The notes under the pieces: generated by a model | What the model saw: the letters and a program-made list of their open reading frames with translations, nothing else | Database searches by the model: none | Told to the model about the DNA's origin: nothing | NCBI RefSeq assembly: GCF_000247815.1 | Contig: NC_021674.1 | Span: 30,698,420 to 30,762,419, forward strand | Length of the DNA stretch: 64,000 bases | Origin: Ficedula albicollis | Taxonomy: Eukaryota; Chordata; Aves; Passeriformes; Muscicapidae | Reading direction: 5' to 3' | In this document: piece by piece, positions 1 to 12,407 of the stretch | How positions within the stretch are numbered: the first letter of the stretch is position 1 | Layout of the letters: every line of letters begins with the position of its first letter | Translations under genes and position numbers: made by a program

Positions 1-71
1 CTCTCACTGGGGAGCAGCCAAACCATCATCAGCCTGCCTCACTTCTCCTTCCCTGTGTTTCAGTTGTAATC

Positions 72-99
72 AGATTTTTCTTTTTTTTTTTTTTTTTTG
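72..99. repeat. T-rich homopolymer tract
   Basis: A run of T interrupted by two C residues ends at the sequence gcaatac. It could be a simple slippage tract or the reversed A-tail of a degraded retroposon. No element body was recognised next to it. Confidence 0.5.
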
Positions 100-401
100 C
101 AATACTATTTGCTAATGCATTTTCATTTTTCCTTTCCCCTCCCACCCCTTCTTCCCCCAGTCTGATTGTCTGAGATGCTCCAGCCATTTTTCAGAAGGGA
201 GTCCATCCATATAGCCAGGATGTGGCATTGCCAGAGTTACCCTTATTTTGCAGGGTCTGGGGGATGCTCTTGAGGCCAACATCTGGCCCTTGTGATTGAG
301 GAGAGCTCTTTATAGTAATGAAAGAGGTCTTTATAGCAATGACCCAAAGTTCATCCCTAATGCTGGAACAGCCTTCCAGTAGTGTGTTAGTTAATCACAG
401 T

Positions 402-515
402 AGTTCCAGTTAATTAATCACATGCATATCCAGGGTGTGGCCCCATCTTACTGGAAACAGTTCCAGTTAATTAATCACATTTATATCCAGGGTGTGGCCC
501 CATCTTACTGGAAAT
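402..515. repeat. 57-bp direct tandem repeat, two copies
   Basis: Units 402-458 and 459-515 both begin agttccagttaattaatcac and end in a tactggaaa-type sequence. They differ at three positions: two adjacent to the middle (gc against tt, split by an a) and the last base. This is a head-to-tail duplication with no intervening bases. It sits just upstream of the LTR-like segment. Confidence 0.85.
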
Positions 516-539
516 AGCTGCAAGTGGAAAGGAGACTAC

Positions 540-1150
540 TGTTATGAACCCACTTCTCACACAAAAATAATGTTATGACACAAAATTATGTTTGGATTTG
601 ATTATTAAAAATGCCTCTGCCCAAATTAAGCTGTAAAAGAAACCATATGCCAAAGTCAATAGTATGGATTTTATTTACCAGTAAATGTGACGTAGAGAGA
701 GAGAGAGATAGAAAGGGGCAGGGGTGAGGAGAGGGTGTTAGAGAGACAGACACATTGTAGTCACCACTACATGGGTTCCTGGTGGTCTTTTTGGTAGTGG
801 GAGTCCCCAGATGTTATTCTGGAGGTACCACTTTTATACAGTCCAGGAGATGTATGTGCAATCCCCACAACTTGGGATGGCATGTCTGTAAGCAGCTGCT
901 TCCTTTTCTCACCATTTGCCATGATGGCAATTTTTGTCCAGATAGGCTGCTCAGATCCATCTCACCAGGCCTGCCATCTTCCTGTTGCTGCCCTCTGCAC
1001 TCTCCCCCCAGTGTGCATGGTGGAATTTTGTCCATTGTGCCAATTCCAAACCTTTCACATCCATGCAGGACTGAAATTCACCCTCCTGTTTCCCATCTTA
1101 GCCAGTTGTGGTGGCTTATCTTAGGGAAACTTCCCTCTTTGGCAGTGCTG
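540..1150 (-). mobile_element. LTR-like segment of an endogenous retrovirus, minus orientation (probable solo LTR)
   Basis: Read on the minus strand, the segment has LTR-type order. A TATAAAAG box lies at about 832-839. A pyrimidine-rich stretch follows (the reverse of the GA repeat at 693-708). An AAATAAA polyadenylation signal lies near 669-675. The element then ends in ..GGGTTCATAACA, whose outer edge on the + strand is TGTTATGAACCC at 540. The TG/CA edge, box spacing and AATAAA are as expected for LTRs. The far (U3) boundary is not defined, and no matching target-site duplication was found for it. A shorter alternative of 540-766 would be flanked by CTAC on both sides. No gag, pol or env reading frames flank it. 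Confidence 0.5.
693..708. repeat. (GA)n microsatellite
   Basis: This is a short uninterrupted GA dinucleotide run inside the LTR-like segment. On the minus strand it is a TC-rich stretch between the TATA box and the polyadenylation signal. Confidence 0.8.
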
Positions 1151-2029
1151 TGAGACAAGTTAACTGCGTTCTTTAAGTCCTGACAGCTGCAGGAGGCCAG
1201 AAGTGGTGTCTCAGAACCGAAGAGGCTGCAAGGGAACTTGTGTTTTATTGCCTCTGAAAATGCCTGGAGATGCCACTTGTCCACTGTATTTACTCCCTTA
1301 TCACTTCCTAAGCCTCCTGAGCAACAGTAAACAGAAAATTGGGGTAAGGAGTGCCTGCCCAGGAGAGGCAGTGAGCCAGATGTGCTGCACAGCTGGAGAG
1401 GAGTAGATGGATATTCTGTAAATGGGAAACAATGCTAACTCTTGTTATGGTGTGGAGAGAATTTCAGTGCATGAGCTGCATGTGGTGGATGTGGAGTGAC
1501 AGAAACTGCTCCCTGTGCAGAGCCTTACAGAGGCAAGGAGGAGCTCCCCATGTTCTGCCAAAGCAATGGGCAGGGGTAGCCAGAGTCCAAGAGGGTTGTG
1601 AAAGACATTCCTCTAGATCTTGTGTGCAAGGGGAGATGAAACAGCAGTTCCTGCGCCCAAAATTCACCACCTTAAAGTTGGTCATAACAGTGTGATGGGC
1701 TGAGTCTCAGACATGCGCCGCTGCCCTCTCCTGTGTGCTTGGGGGGATACGAGGCTGTGTGTGTTGCACACCCCTGTCACCTCTGGGCAGAAGGACCAGT
1801 GCTCTGCCCTCTCCCATCATCCTGAACTCCTTGAGTGCCTTTGCAAAGGGGACACCCTTTAGCACGATGTCCTGCCTGGCAGCTTCAGAACAGTGACTCG
1901 GTGTTTTGTAATGCCCCCAGCAGATCTGGTGGTAAGGATGAACTCAAGTTTGCACATAAACTGGGAATTTGATATTTTTGTTATGTGTGAAAAATGCAGC
2001 TTACCTTCTACAGTTTTACAGTGTGTAGT

Positions 2030-2330
2030 CCTCCCTCGAAGAATGAATTTGCACAGAATTTGCAAGTCAATATATTAATTGACTTGAATTAAGATTAATT
2101 TTTTAAAGTATCCTCAATAAGGAATTTAGTATTTGTCAGTCTGTTTCTTTGTCTGGAATTAATAATGTAATAACACAGGCTCTTCAAACATGGCGTGTAA
2201 TTAGAATCATTGAAATCTTATGTCTAGGCTAAATTTGAAGAAAATAGGTTGTAATTAAACTAAGTTATTAACAGTTTCTATATCTAATTATTGTGACTGT
2301 GTGGTTCTCCTCTGGGTTAGGTGGGAAACC
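2030..2330. promoter_or_regulatory. AT-rich candidate regulatory segment with TAATTA-type motifs
   Basis: The stretch is strongly AT-rich. It carries several TTAATT/TAATTA homeodomain-core motifs and a perfect 9-bp inverted repeat with a 6-bp spacer (CAAGTCAAT at 2063-2071 and ATTGACTTG at 2078-2086). The composition and motif density resemble conserved developmental noncoding elements in introns of neural genes. Conservation cannot be seen from one sequence, so this is only a candidate. Confidence 0.25.
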
Positions 2331-3109
2331 ATTATCCCAAACCCAAACCAATTGAGGACTTCAAATGAGCACTAATTCAGAGAGGAGGTATGCACAGTTA
2401 AAACACCCCAAATAATACCAAGTCTTTTCAGTTATGGTGATTCACACCAGCAACGTTGTGACTAAGATGTATTACTGCCATCAGCTCCAGCTGAGATGGA
2501 ACTGAGGTTTAAAGATACCATGTATTTTCCCTCTTATTCTGAACCCTTGGCATAATGAGCAGAAGAGAAATGAGTGCTCCCTTACCCTGCTATATATGGG
2601 ATTTTTTTTTCCCAGTGTAATATTCAATTAATTTTCTGAATAAGCTATTCTTGCCCCAGGGAATAATTGCAAGATTTCTGTGCTGTTTGTAACTCTTCAA
2701 ATAGCTGTGTGCACTGCTACCTTTTAGCTCTGTTTTCACCTGGATGCATGTCTTGCAATGATGCATGAGAAGGCTTCTGCATCCACATCTGCAGCATGTT
2801 ACATAGGCTCTGGCACTTCTTATGGGGAAGGATTTTCATTCTACCCTCTACCCCTCCTTCCATTCCTCTTTGTCTTTATTAGGGGAAGAGAAGGCAGAAA
2901 AAAACAAAGAGTTGACAGAGATTAATATGCTGTATGAATCAAAGCTTCTGGAAATGGTTCTATGGGTTAGTTACCTTCCTGGTGAGAGTAGGAGACTTGT
3001 ACAAAATTTCCATTGAACTGTTCTTTTCCATCCCTAGAAAAATGCCAAGGAACTTGGACAAGAGTATTTTAAATGGTGTCTATCTAGCACTCCTTTGTTG
3101 CCTATTTTG

Positions 3110-3235
3110 TTACAGCTAATTAAAAGAGAAAAGCCTTTTAATATTTAAGCACCATTAACTCGGCTGAATTATTAAATGTCAATTTGCATTATGTGCATAA
3201 AAGGATCAATAAACAAAGAGAATAAAGCAGTGGGG
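3110..3235. promoter_or_regulatory. candidate regulatory segment with octamer and SOX-type motifs
   Basis: An AT-rich block contains an octamer ATTTGCAT (3182-3189), followed within about 25 bp by a SOX-like AACAAAG, plus TAATTA and TTAATA motifs. POU and SOX motif pairs are typical of neural enhancers. Single motif matches occur often by chance, so confidence is low. Confidence 0.22.
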
Positions 3236-5651
3236 GTGGCTGGGGCTAGAGAGATGTCAGCTCCTCTTATCGGAACCAGAGGGAATTGCTCACTTGCCTG
3301 CCAGTTTGTGACTGTTAACTATTGGTACTCAAGAGGGAAAGTACCAGGGACTTTCCAGGACTCTGCTCACCAAAGGCGCTGCAGGGATGTAAAAGATGCT
3401 GTCAAGGTAAAACATTACTTGGCTTGATTTCCAGGGGTGTCACTCAGCCTCTGTTGGCCCAATTCTGTTGACAATTTGCTGGCATTTGCTTTTGAGGCTC
3501 TCCCTTCCTTTTGGGTGGAGCTTGGCCTTTGCATTGTAGACTGGAATTAGGTATGGATTGATCCCTGGCTGTGCTTTAGGCTTCCTGCCCAACGATGGCA
3601 GAGTGCAAGAGCAGCCCTTCCCTGCTTTACAGCACTGCCTGGGGGATTAAAACCGCGGTGTTTTGTGAGGGCCTGCCTGCATTGGAATTCTTTAAAGCCC
3701 AAAGGCTTCTTTCCACTGAGGGGCTGTGTCACAAGCAGCCTCCATGGAGCAGCAGCAGCACCCCTCTCCAACCCTTGATCTCACTGGGATCAGAGGGATG
3801 CCAAATCTCTGCAGTCCCCCTGGCCCTTGGCATCTCTGCCAGGTTTGCCAGCGAGTGGTTGTGCTGGGGTTGGTGCCCTGGTTGCCTGTCCTGTCCCACC
3901 AAATGGCTTGGAGCTGAGAGCAGATCTTGTGCTTTGATCCCCTGAGAGGTGACTTGGCTGCAGGGGATGTGGGGTGTACGTGGGATGGGCACTGCTGTTC
4001 CTATAGCTTTGAACAGAGACCAGTCCCTGCTGCCCATCATTTTTCAGTAGTAAAATTGGGCTTTAGATAGTTGAATTAAGGGTAGCATTTGTACTTCCAT
4101 CTCTTTCTAGGTTTTGCTCTAAACAGGTTTTCAGTGAAATTTTATTTCAGTGGTGTTTTCTTGTGGCTCTTGCCACTCTCTCCGGCTCTCATTCCCCTGC
4201 CCACCCTCCTGCCCTCTGTTTCACAGTTGAAATAGCCTTTTGCTTTCCTTGGAAGATGGGGATAGCAGTAGGTAAACATGGCCATTTGTTGAATCTTTCC
4301 TCTGCTGCGTGAAGAGAATGTTTGCAGTGCCATCATGGCGTGATTGCTCTCACATCCCCAGCTCACACTGAGCCATCTGGATGGGGCTCTGGAAGTGGAG
4401 CCGTGACAGGTGAGGATTGAGCATTGACTCGGTGCCTGAGTATTTACCCAGCTTTGCAGAGGGGCTTTGTGGTCTGCACAGAGCTCTGTGCCCCTGCAGA
4501 AACTCTCCTGGCAGCTCCTGGTGGAGCTGCTTTGGGCATGTACACAGGGAAGTTTTCAGGAGAGCTGGGGCACCAGGTAGTCAGTGCCTTGCTTTGCTGC
4601 CCCATGTCTGCACACCCACCCTCTGGGGCTATCATCCCCTTTGGCTCCCTATGTAGAGAGAAGTCCTCTCCTTTGGCAGCTCTTCTCTGTCAGTCCTCCT
4701 CCTGCCCATCAGCTTCCAGTTTCCACCTCAGCACTGAAGAATTTGCACCTGGGGCTTTAGCATTTTGAACAGCATCAGCTGGTGTTTCATGGAAGTGCTC
4801 CTATTTTAATGCAATTTTTGATAGTGTGCCTAGACTACATACTGGTTTGGGTTTTGTTCTATTTCTTCTCTCATTGTTTTTAGTATACCTGGAGCTTGAA
4901 TTAGTTTCTCTTCCTGTGTTTCCAGAGTGGATTTTAGCATGTGGCTGTGACTCTTTTTGAGTTTTCACCAGTGAAGTCTGGGGCATTCCCCCTGTGCCCC
5001 ACTAGCTAGGGAATCCAGTTTGAAACTGCTTTGTCTTATTTTTCGTGATTCAGGAACAACAGCTGTCATCTGATACTTTTTTCTGGTTTTGATATGAAAA
5101 GGAGCCTGTAGTTATTCATTGATTGGAGTTCATGCACCTTTGCTGCTAATCTAGTCGACAGATGATTAGCAAATTGACTTTTTTTCCCCATTTTGAAGGA
5201 CTGAAGTGTCTGTGTTTTTCCTTTTATCTCCTATGTCAAATGATCCAGCCATGAAACAACAGACGAGTTTCAAAGTATTCTGGTTTAAAGATTTGTGCAC
5301 ATAGACCTCTTTGTTGAAGAGTCACTGTTGTACCAAAGGGGTTCAAAGTATAAAAAGGGAGAGAAAGCAGAAGAAGCAGCACCAGTGGTGCTTCGGAAAT
5401 GAGCTGATCTTGAATTCAGGGGAGAGAGGGTGGAGCCCTTGGGACCATTCAAACAAAGCCCATTTGCCTGCACAAGTTATTAGCAGCAGATGGTGGGGAC
5501 ATCATCTCTTGGACTTTGCTATGAGTGCTGGCAAGCTGCAGCATGTCTGTGAAAGGCATTTTTCCTGTCTGAGTGGGGCTGTGCAGCTTCAGTGGTGCTG
5601 TGACAGAGAGGCAAAAGAGGGGGAGCAGAAGTGTGAGTTGCATCTCCATCT

Positions 5652-6328
5652 GAGCCAGCCTTGGCTCTCTGATGAGCTGGCCCCTTGGGGAAGGGCACAG
5701 TGAAAGCTGAAACCAAAGGCCAGAGGGGCTGCAGTCTTTCTGGATGCCTGTAGCTGTTCATTGCCCTTCAGAGAGTGGTGGGTGCATGGAGCAGCTGGAG
5801 ATTGGCTCAGGGGACTGGAGACCTGGTGGGAGTTTACATAAAGGAGACAAATGATCAAACCTACCAAGGAGCCTGGTGCTCACCTGTCCTGCAGCACAGG
5901 GGTCAGATAAACAAGGTCTGTGCTGCCCACGTCCAGTTGAGTTCCTCTCTTTGCAGCCCATTTTTCTCTGACTGCACTGTTTCATTTCCTCCGAGCCAGC
6001 CTTGGCTCTCTGATGAGCTGGCCCCTTGGGGAAGGGCACAGTGAAAGCTGAAACCAAAGGCCAGAGGGGCTGCAGTCTTTCTGGATGCCTGTAGCTGTTC
6101 ATTGCCCTTCAGAGAGTGGTGGGTGCATGGAGCAGCTGGAGATTGGCTCAGGGGACTGGAGACCTGGTGGGAGTTTACATAAAGGAGACAAATGATCAAA
6201 CCTACCAAGGAGCCTGGTGCTCACCTGTCCTGCAGCACAGGGGTCAGATAAACAAGGTCTGTGCTGCCCACGTCCAGTTGAGTTCCTCTCTTTGCAGCCC
6301 ATTTTTCTCTGACTGCACTGTTTCATTT
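5652..6328. repeat. tandem duplication with 341-bp period
   Basis: Bases 5652-5987 recur at 5993-6328, offset 341 bp. I saw no differences over the about 336 matching bases. Five bases separate the copies, and the sequence diverges immediately after the second copy (gggtatt against ctccgag). The lack of divergence means a very recent duplication or an assembly duplication. No gene lies in it. Confidence 0.88.
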
Positions 6329-7606
6329 TTGGGTATTTTACCAGCTGACAAACAAGTCATTCTGTTAGATGTTCTGTTGTAGATTGTAGGATTTCTCCCA
6401 CAGGCTGCTTGCCTCATTTGTGTTTTCCCCTAAAATGCTCAGGAGATTTAAGTGGCAACGAGAGAAGAAATGTGCAATGCTTCGAGCAATCAGCTTGGCA
6501 GCATCTCCTCACCCAAGTGTGGCTCTGTGGCTCATTGGGTTTTGCACCAGATTTAGAGATACAGGTCAGGCTGTGTAGCTGGCACAGCAGGAGGTGGGTT
6601 GGGAGAGATGATAAAGTCTCTTTTAAGGCCATAATAAGACAGGAATGCTTTTTTCATTTCCCAACCCAAGCTGGAATCTTCCAGGACAGTGTTGCTGAGG
6701 TGTAGGCTCTGACTGCTGCTGTATCCGGAGCCCCTAAAGATTTAAAGACAAGCTACTTCATATTGCTGGCATTGAGTTGTCTGTAGAAATTCCACTCAGG
6801 CATAAGAGTTAGACAGTAATGTAGAGTTTTTGCCACCATAATGCTCTGTGTGTGTAACATCTGTCACTTGATTCTTACCAAAAAAAATTGCTGATCAATT
6901 TTGCTCTTCTACTTAGCACTCTTGCAGTTAGGTGGATCTATGTAAGAGTATTTTGGGAACATCTAGGAAAGCTAGTGAGTGGAGTTGGGGATTGAGGTGA
7001 TCAGTGATGATCTGGTAACTGATATTTTAGTAAAGCACATCATCCTGCTTTGGTTTAAAGTTGAGCAATGGTCTCAAGAGCAGGTGTTGCCGTTGCTGGG
7101 GGGTGTACCTGCTATTCATGACATATCTCATGATTTCGTTGCTGGTGTTTTTCTAAAATAAACAAAATTATAGAGATGCTTGAAGGAAGTGACATTGATT
7201 AAGCAAAAAGTTATTTTAAGACTGTGGAAATCATCTGGCTGAGCTTTTCAAAAAGAAAGTCGATTTCTGGAGATGCAATCAGACAGAAATGTAAAGACAT
7301 AGTCTTGGTCTCTTCCAAGTGAAGAAAAATCCCATGCTATTTCAAGTAGCCAAATTTCGTGCTCTGTGATTACTTTCCACACCTCTGTAATTTCTCTGTG
7401 CACTTCTCATTGAAAATTTTATTTTTTTCTTCTTGCTCAAGAGTAGCCGTGAAGTGTCGTGTGGGGTCAGACATTGTTCTTTGCATATCTTGGATGTGGT
7501 TTTTTTGTGGGTGAATTGATGTTTGTGTTTTAATCACGATGAGTGTATAAACAACAAAGGAGTTAGACATTTTGCCACTGAAATATCATGTGTTTCCTGA
7601 TAAGCC

Positions 7607-7616
7607 TTTTTTTTTT

Positions 7617-7647
<31 letters not shown>

Positions 7648-7670
7648 CTTTTTTTCTTTTTTTTTTTCTT
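7607..7670. repeat. long T-rich tract with scattered C
   Basis: About 64 bases of T are interrupted only by single C residues. On the minus strand this is a (A)n with scattered G, such as (AAAAAG)n. It could be a simple repeat or the A-rich tail of an unrecognised retroposon. Lysine-rich reading frames across it are artefacts of the tract. Confidence 0.8.
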
Positions 7671-8274
7671 TGTGAGCATATGTGGTTTGGGCTGCAGTGA
7701 AAATACCAGGGCATGAGAACAAAAGAGCCTCAGTGGAGATCTGCCTTGTTTGGGGTTGTATCCCTTAGGGTCAGTAGGTAGGGAGGGCTTCCTGATGTCT
7801 TTTGCTTTAGGACAGTACTGTGGTAGCACAGAGCTGCCCAAGGCAGCACATGACCTGGAAGAGTCCACAGGAGGAGCTTGGACGAGACACAAGTCCAAGG
7901 AATGGGAGGAGATGCAGGCCTATGGATGTGCTTTGATCCTCAGCTGTCCCTGGGCTTTCTGCATTGCCTCTCTCTGTGCTGGGGGATCAGCCTGGCCTTG
8001 TGTTAAAAGTCAGAGTTCAATCACACTGAACTGTACCAAGCACCTCCCATGGGGAAAGTTCCCTGTAAGGACTGGTCTCCCTTTGCCATTTCACTGGGCA
8101 AAGAGGCTGTGAGGGGCTGAGGTGAGGAGCAGGAGAAAGCAGCCAGGGAATGTGTTTGGAAAATGGTGGTGGCACTTGGTTTGGCATATGGGCTCCCCTG
8201 GTCAGGCTGCACAAAGACATCCAATGCCTGAGCTCAATTACACCCACCCACTGCAACCTCTGTCCCTCTCTTCT

Positions 8275-8382
8275 TGTGCTGGTCTTAACTGCTGACTGCT
8301 GCTGACTGCTGACTGATGGGTATGGCTGGTTTTTCTGTGCTGGTCTTAACTGCTGACTGATGGGTATGGCTGGTTTTTCTTC
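8275..8382. repeat. two-copy direct repeat with internal (CTGACTG)-type expansion
   Basis: A unit starting tgtgctggtcttaactgctg and ending ggctggtttttct occurs at 8275-8335 and again from 8336. The first copy carries extra internal repeats of gctgactgct, so the units are about 61 and 47 bp. The pattern indicates replication slippage. Confidence 0.8.
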
Positions 8383-11300
8383 AGCCATTAATACAGTATT
8401 GATCCACAGCCCTGCTGACAGTGTTAATGGACACTGATTGTGTATTATTATTTCCATAATTGTCCTCAAGCTGGAGTGAATTCACCTTTTCAAATGGCCC
8501 ATCGATACCGTGCCCAGCATTGTGGGCTGGATCTGGCCTGGTTAATTTGTTTTGTCTAAAGTTTCAACAAAGCCTGTGGTCTTCATCCCTAGTGGAGTAA
8601 TCAATGAGACCAGCTGAGCAGTGCTGGAGCACACATCAGGGCAGTGCCCATCCCCTCCCAGAGCAGGGTGTTCTGTTTGGCCATCAGGATGCTGCCCCTG
8701 CAGACCCTTCCTGTTGTACTAGAGCTTCCTTGCTGCTGCTGGGTGTTGCTAGCTCATCTTTCCCTTTCCTTTGTGCTCTGCTGAGGGGACATGAGCCCTT
8801 TCCTCGTGGCTCTCCATGTTTGAGTGCCCCTGCTCTCCAGGCAGCTCTGGGCCCTGCATGAGCAGATGGGATAAAACGCTGCCAGCAGCAGCTTGGAGGC
8901 CTGAGCTGCCCCTGGGTGCTCTGCTGTGTGTGGTCTGTAACTGCAGTGCTGCAGGGCAGGTCCTGGAGAGGCAGCTCCTGGCAGTGAAATTCCACCTGTG
9001 GATTTCTTTAGGGAAGTGCTTATTCAACCCCGTCGTGGTCCATAAATACCGTGTGTTTTCCCATTTCTAGGAACTCCCTTCAAGATGCATCTGTTACATA
9101 CCGCTTAGGGTGGGAAAGGTGAGGAAGGGGGGCAGACAGGTTTAATCTGCAGATTAGCAGCTGCTGCCCTCCTCCTTTGAGTGTAACTAAGCAGTGTGAG
9201 TCTGGGGAGCCTGTGAACAGGAATGGGAAGGACCTTGGCTTCTTTGCCTAGGGTATGTGTAGAGGAGACTCAATTATGTCTGCATCAGATGCCTGGAAGA
9301 TCAGCGCTTGCCTTGCAAAGCAGGGTGGTAGATTCAGGCTGAGGAAGAGGAAGGCTCCAGGTGCAGCTTCCCTCTCTCCCCACCCTGGAGGAGGATGGTG
9401 GCAGAGGTGGGTGGATTCAGTGCCCCTGTGTGTTCAGCTGCAGGTATTGGCCCAGCAGCTTTGAGATGAACATTCTCCATCCTTGAGGCAGTCAGCAGGA
9501 CGTGCAGATGGCAGGGGCGGTGGTGGGACAGTCAACAGTGATGGCTGTGTTAGAGGGCTGAGCAGGCAGCAGAGAAGTGCAGTAGGTGCTGTGCTGCAAA
9601 ACAGGGGAGCAGCTGCCCCTGTGCTGACAGTGACTGAGGGAGTGTCAGAGCACTATCTGTCACTCACCATCCTCTCTGTGAAGGGGCTCTCATCGTTGTC
9701 ATTATACTGATGATATCTGAGGCTCAAAAAGATGAATGGCTAGACCTGTGAACCAAATACAGATGACTCAGTCCTCTCCAAAAGACCATTTCTTTCTCCT
9801 TTTCTACATTTTCATGGTATTAGCAACCTCTAAGCACCAAGAGTCTCATAAACTTTCCAGGTTATGGTAATAATAACATTGTACACTACACTGCACTGGG
9901 AATAAAGTTATTTTATCCACTTCAATTTCCTTTTGTTTTAATGTGTAAATATATCAAGTGAAGGCATAGTAGGAAATCTTGATGCAGAGGCCAAATGCAT
10001 TACAGACCAGCCATTTTCTGAGCAAGGACCTAATGCTGCATGTTCATAGTCTGATTTTTTTTTGCCTTCTAAAGCATCTGACACTCAATATGTGACTGGC
10101 CTAGTTTTTCTGCAGGGCTTTGTGTTGAGAGCCTTTCCTAAGCTGATCTCTTACCTGAAAGTGGAATAAAAGTAATGATACCTCTGTCCCTCAAAATTCC
10201 TGGGAACAATCTGTCCCTTCTTCCCCCATAGAGGCCATCAGAGGTCTTCCTTGGACCTCTGCTTTGGGGCTGGCTGGCCTGAGCTGAGGGATTCTGCCCC
10301 AGAAGGACTCAGCAGGGCAGGTTGTCTTTGTTCAAGAGTTGTTCTGTGTGGAGCACTGCTGAGAATGGCTGTGGTTGCTCCTTCATCTCCAGCCTTTCTT
10401 TGCCTTCCTGAGAGCCTTCTGTGGAACTGTTACTCTGACAGGCATGGTCCTGCCATCCTGTTGTGCTGGCAGTGTGCAAGCTGTCTGCATGCTAAAATCC
10501 TCCAGGAGACGTGGGGTGATGTCAAACAATAATGCATTCCTTCTGTTCAAGCACATTAAAAGTGCAATTAATCCTTGCAGTCTCTCTGCCCATCTGTAAT
10601 ATAGCATGAGGAGACTTTCCCAGCCTTCGTGTGCTTTGGCAGGCTGAGTTTGAAACAGAGACCTTCCTGAGTCTCATCTTGTGACTTAATGCAGTCCCCA
10701 AAGAGCTGGGTTTGTTCACTGCTCAGCCCCCACCCACTTATGTCAAGCTAAAACCAAACCAGAGGCAGTGTCTCATGTTCCTGTGCCATCTACCTGAGTG
10801 CTTTTCTTTCTAAGACAACCCCAAGCTTTCTGAGCTCCCTTTTGAGAGGTCTGGGTTCACATGAGGTTTAAGACATGGAAAAATGGTGGTTGTTCTGCTG
10901 AGAACCTGGTGCTGTTATTGCCAGAGGAATGTTACAGCTGAAGCGATGGAGGTTCCCTTAAAGTGATGTCCCTTTCCAATGGTTTAGCTGAAAGGTGTTA
11001 GTGATGGTGGCACAAGGAAGTTCAGACACCTGCAGACAAAGCCAGATTTGTGTCCCCTTGCTTGTAAGCTTCATTACAGCTCAGTTTATCCAGGGAGAAT
11101 TTGGAAGAAGAGGACAAAATTATGACCCAGGGCTTATCCCCAGGGCTGTCGTTTTGTAGTAGTCTAGTGCCTTACAAGGATTAGTTTAAATAATGTTTCT
11201 CTCAAACTTAGGGATGTGCCAGCAAATTACACCAAGGTATTTTGGCACCAGAATAGTTGCACAAAAGCCTTCTAATCCCATCCACTCTACCTAATGATTT

Positions 11301-12312
11301 TGCTGTGGAAATTCCCCACGTGGAAGTGCCTCTGGACGAGTGGTAGAAAAGATTTACACAACACAAGTGAAATAATGGAAGTGGAATAGACAAAAGGAAG
11401 AGTGAAAGTTGCAATGCTTACTTTGTATACCATATGGGGTACAGTAGAGCACCTTAAAAGCACCATTTAACTGAGAGCTAGAGCTGCAGATAAATATTCT
11501 GATTCTCCATGGGGTGTCTGGAAATGAGTTTTTGCAGCAAGGTCATGTTTGCAGAGGGAGAATAGAGCCACCAGCTGGCAAATGCAGCCCAGAGGCTGTG
11601 AAGAGAGGTTACCACAGCCTTGCTGCTTCAGGGTGCCAGGACCCTGCTGAAATGCAGGCAGCACAGTTTGGGGGTTGGGGGAATGTGGCACGAGATGGGA
11701 AGGGATGGAGTCTCTTTCATTCAGCAGAGATCGATCAGCATCACAGCCTGTGTCTCAGCCCTGCAAGCAGTGCTCTGCAGTACAGTGGAGCTCAAGGTGT
11801 TATGGCTCATCTGCAGAAAACTGATCTGAGGGCTGAAACAGCCCAAGAGGCTGTCATTTGGATCAAGCAAAGGTTATGGGGGCTTCTGAATTCCTCCCCT
11901 GCAATTGTTGGCTTGACAAGCATTCGTGATGACTTTTCTGATAAGTCACTATTTTAATTAATGCATTTACATATCTGCATGTATGTCCACACATGTATGG
12001 GTGTACCAACACACAGGTGTGTGTAAGCACACTATCCAGGTTTGTGCTTTCTCCTGGGTTGAGCAAGACTCTCTGCCATCCAGCCAGGGGAAGGTCACTC
12101 ATCGGCTCAGTTGTGTCACTGAAGCCTTAACAGTCAGTTTTGGCATTCCGTGGTGCCTGAGTGATGGCAGCCATCCTGGGAGGCCTGCAGAAGGGGAAGA
12201 CGGTAGAGGCTGAGGGATTTGTCCATGTTTGTGCCATCATATTATTCAAATAGACATGTTGCTTCTGTTTGCCAACAGTTTGGAGAGTAATAATGATTTT
12301 AACAAAGTGCCA

Positions 12313-12407
12313 CCATGCTGGAAAGATGAAAGAGATGAAAAATGAGAGATTAGCTTGCTGTAAACCATGCTGGAGAGAGATGAAAAATGAGAGATTAGCT
12401 TGCTGTA
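12313..12407. repeat. two-copy direct repeat, 45-52 bp period
   Basis: The unit ccatgctgga..gagatgaaaaatgagagatt..agcttgctgta appears at about 12313-12362 and 12365-12407. The second copy lacks seven bases near its start. No function is apparent. Confidence 0.8.

Noticed and set aside
7534..7898. Lysine-rich minus-strand frames
   Set aside because: They are a translation of the reversed T-rich tract, with no homology.
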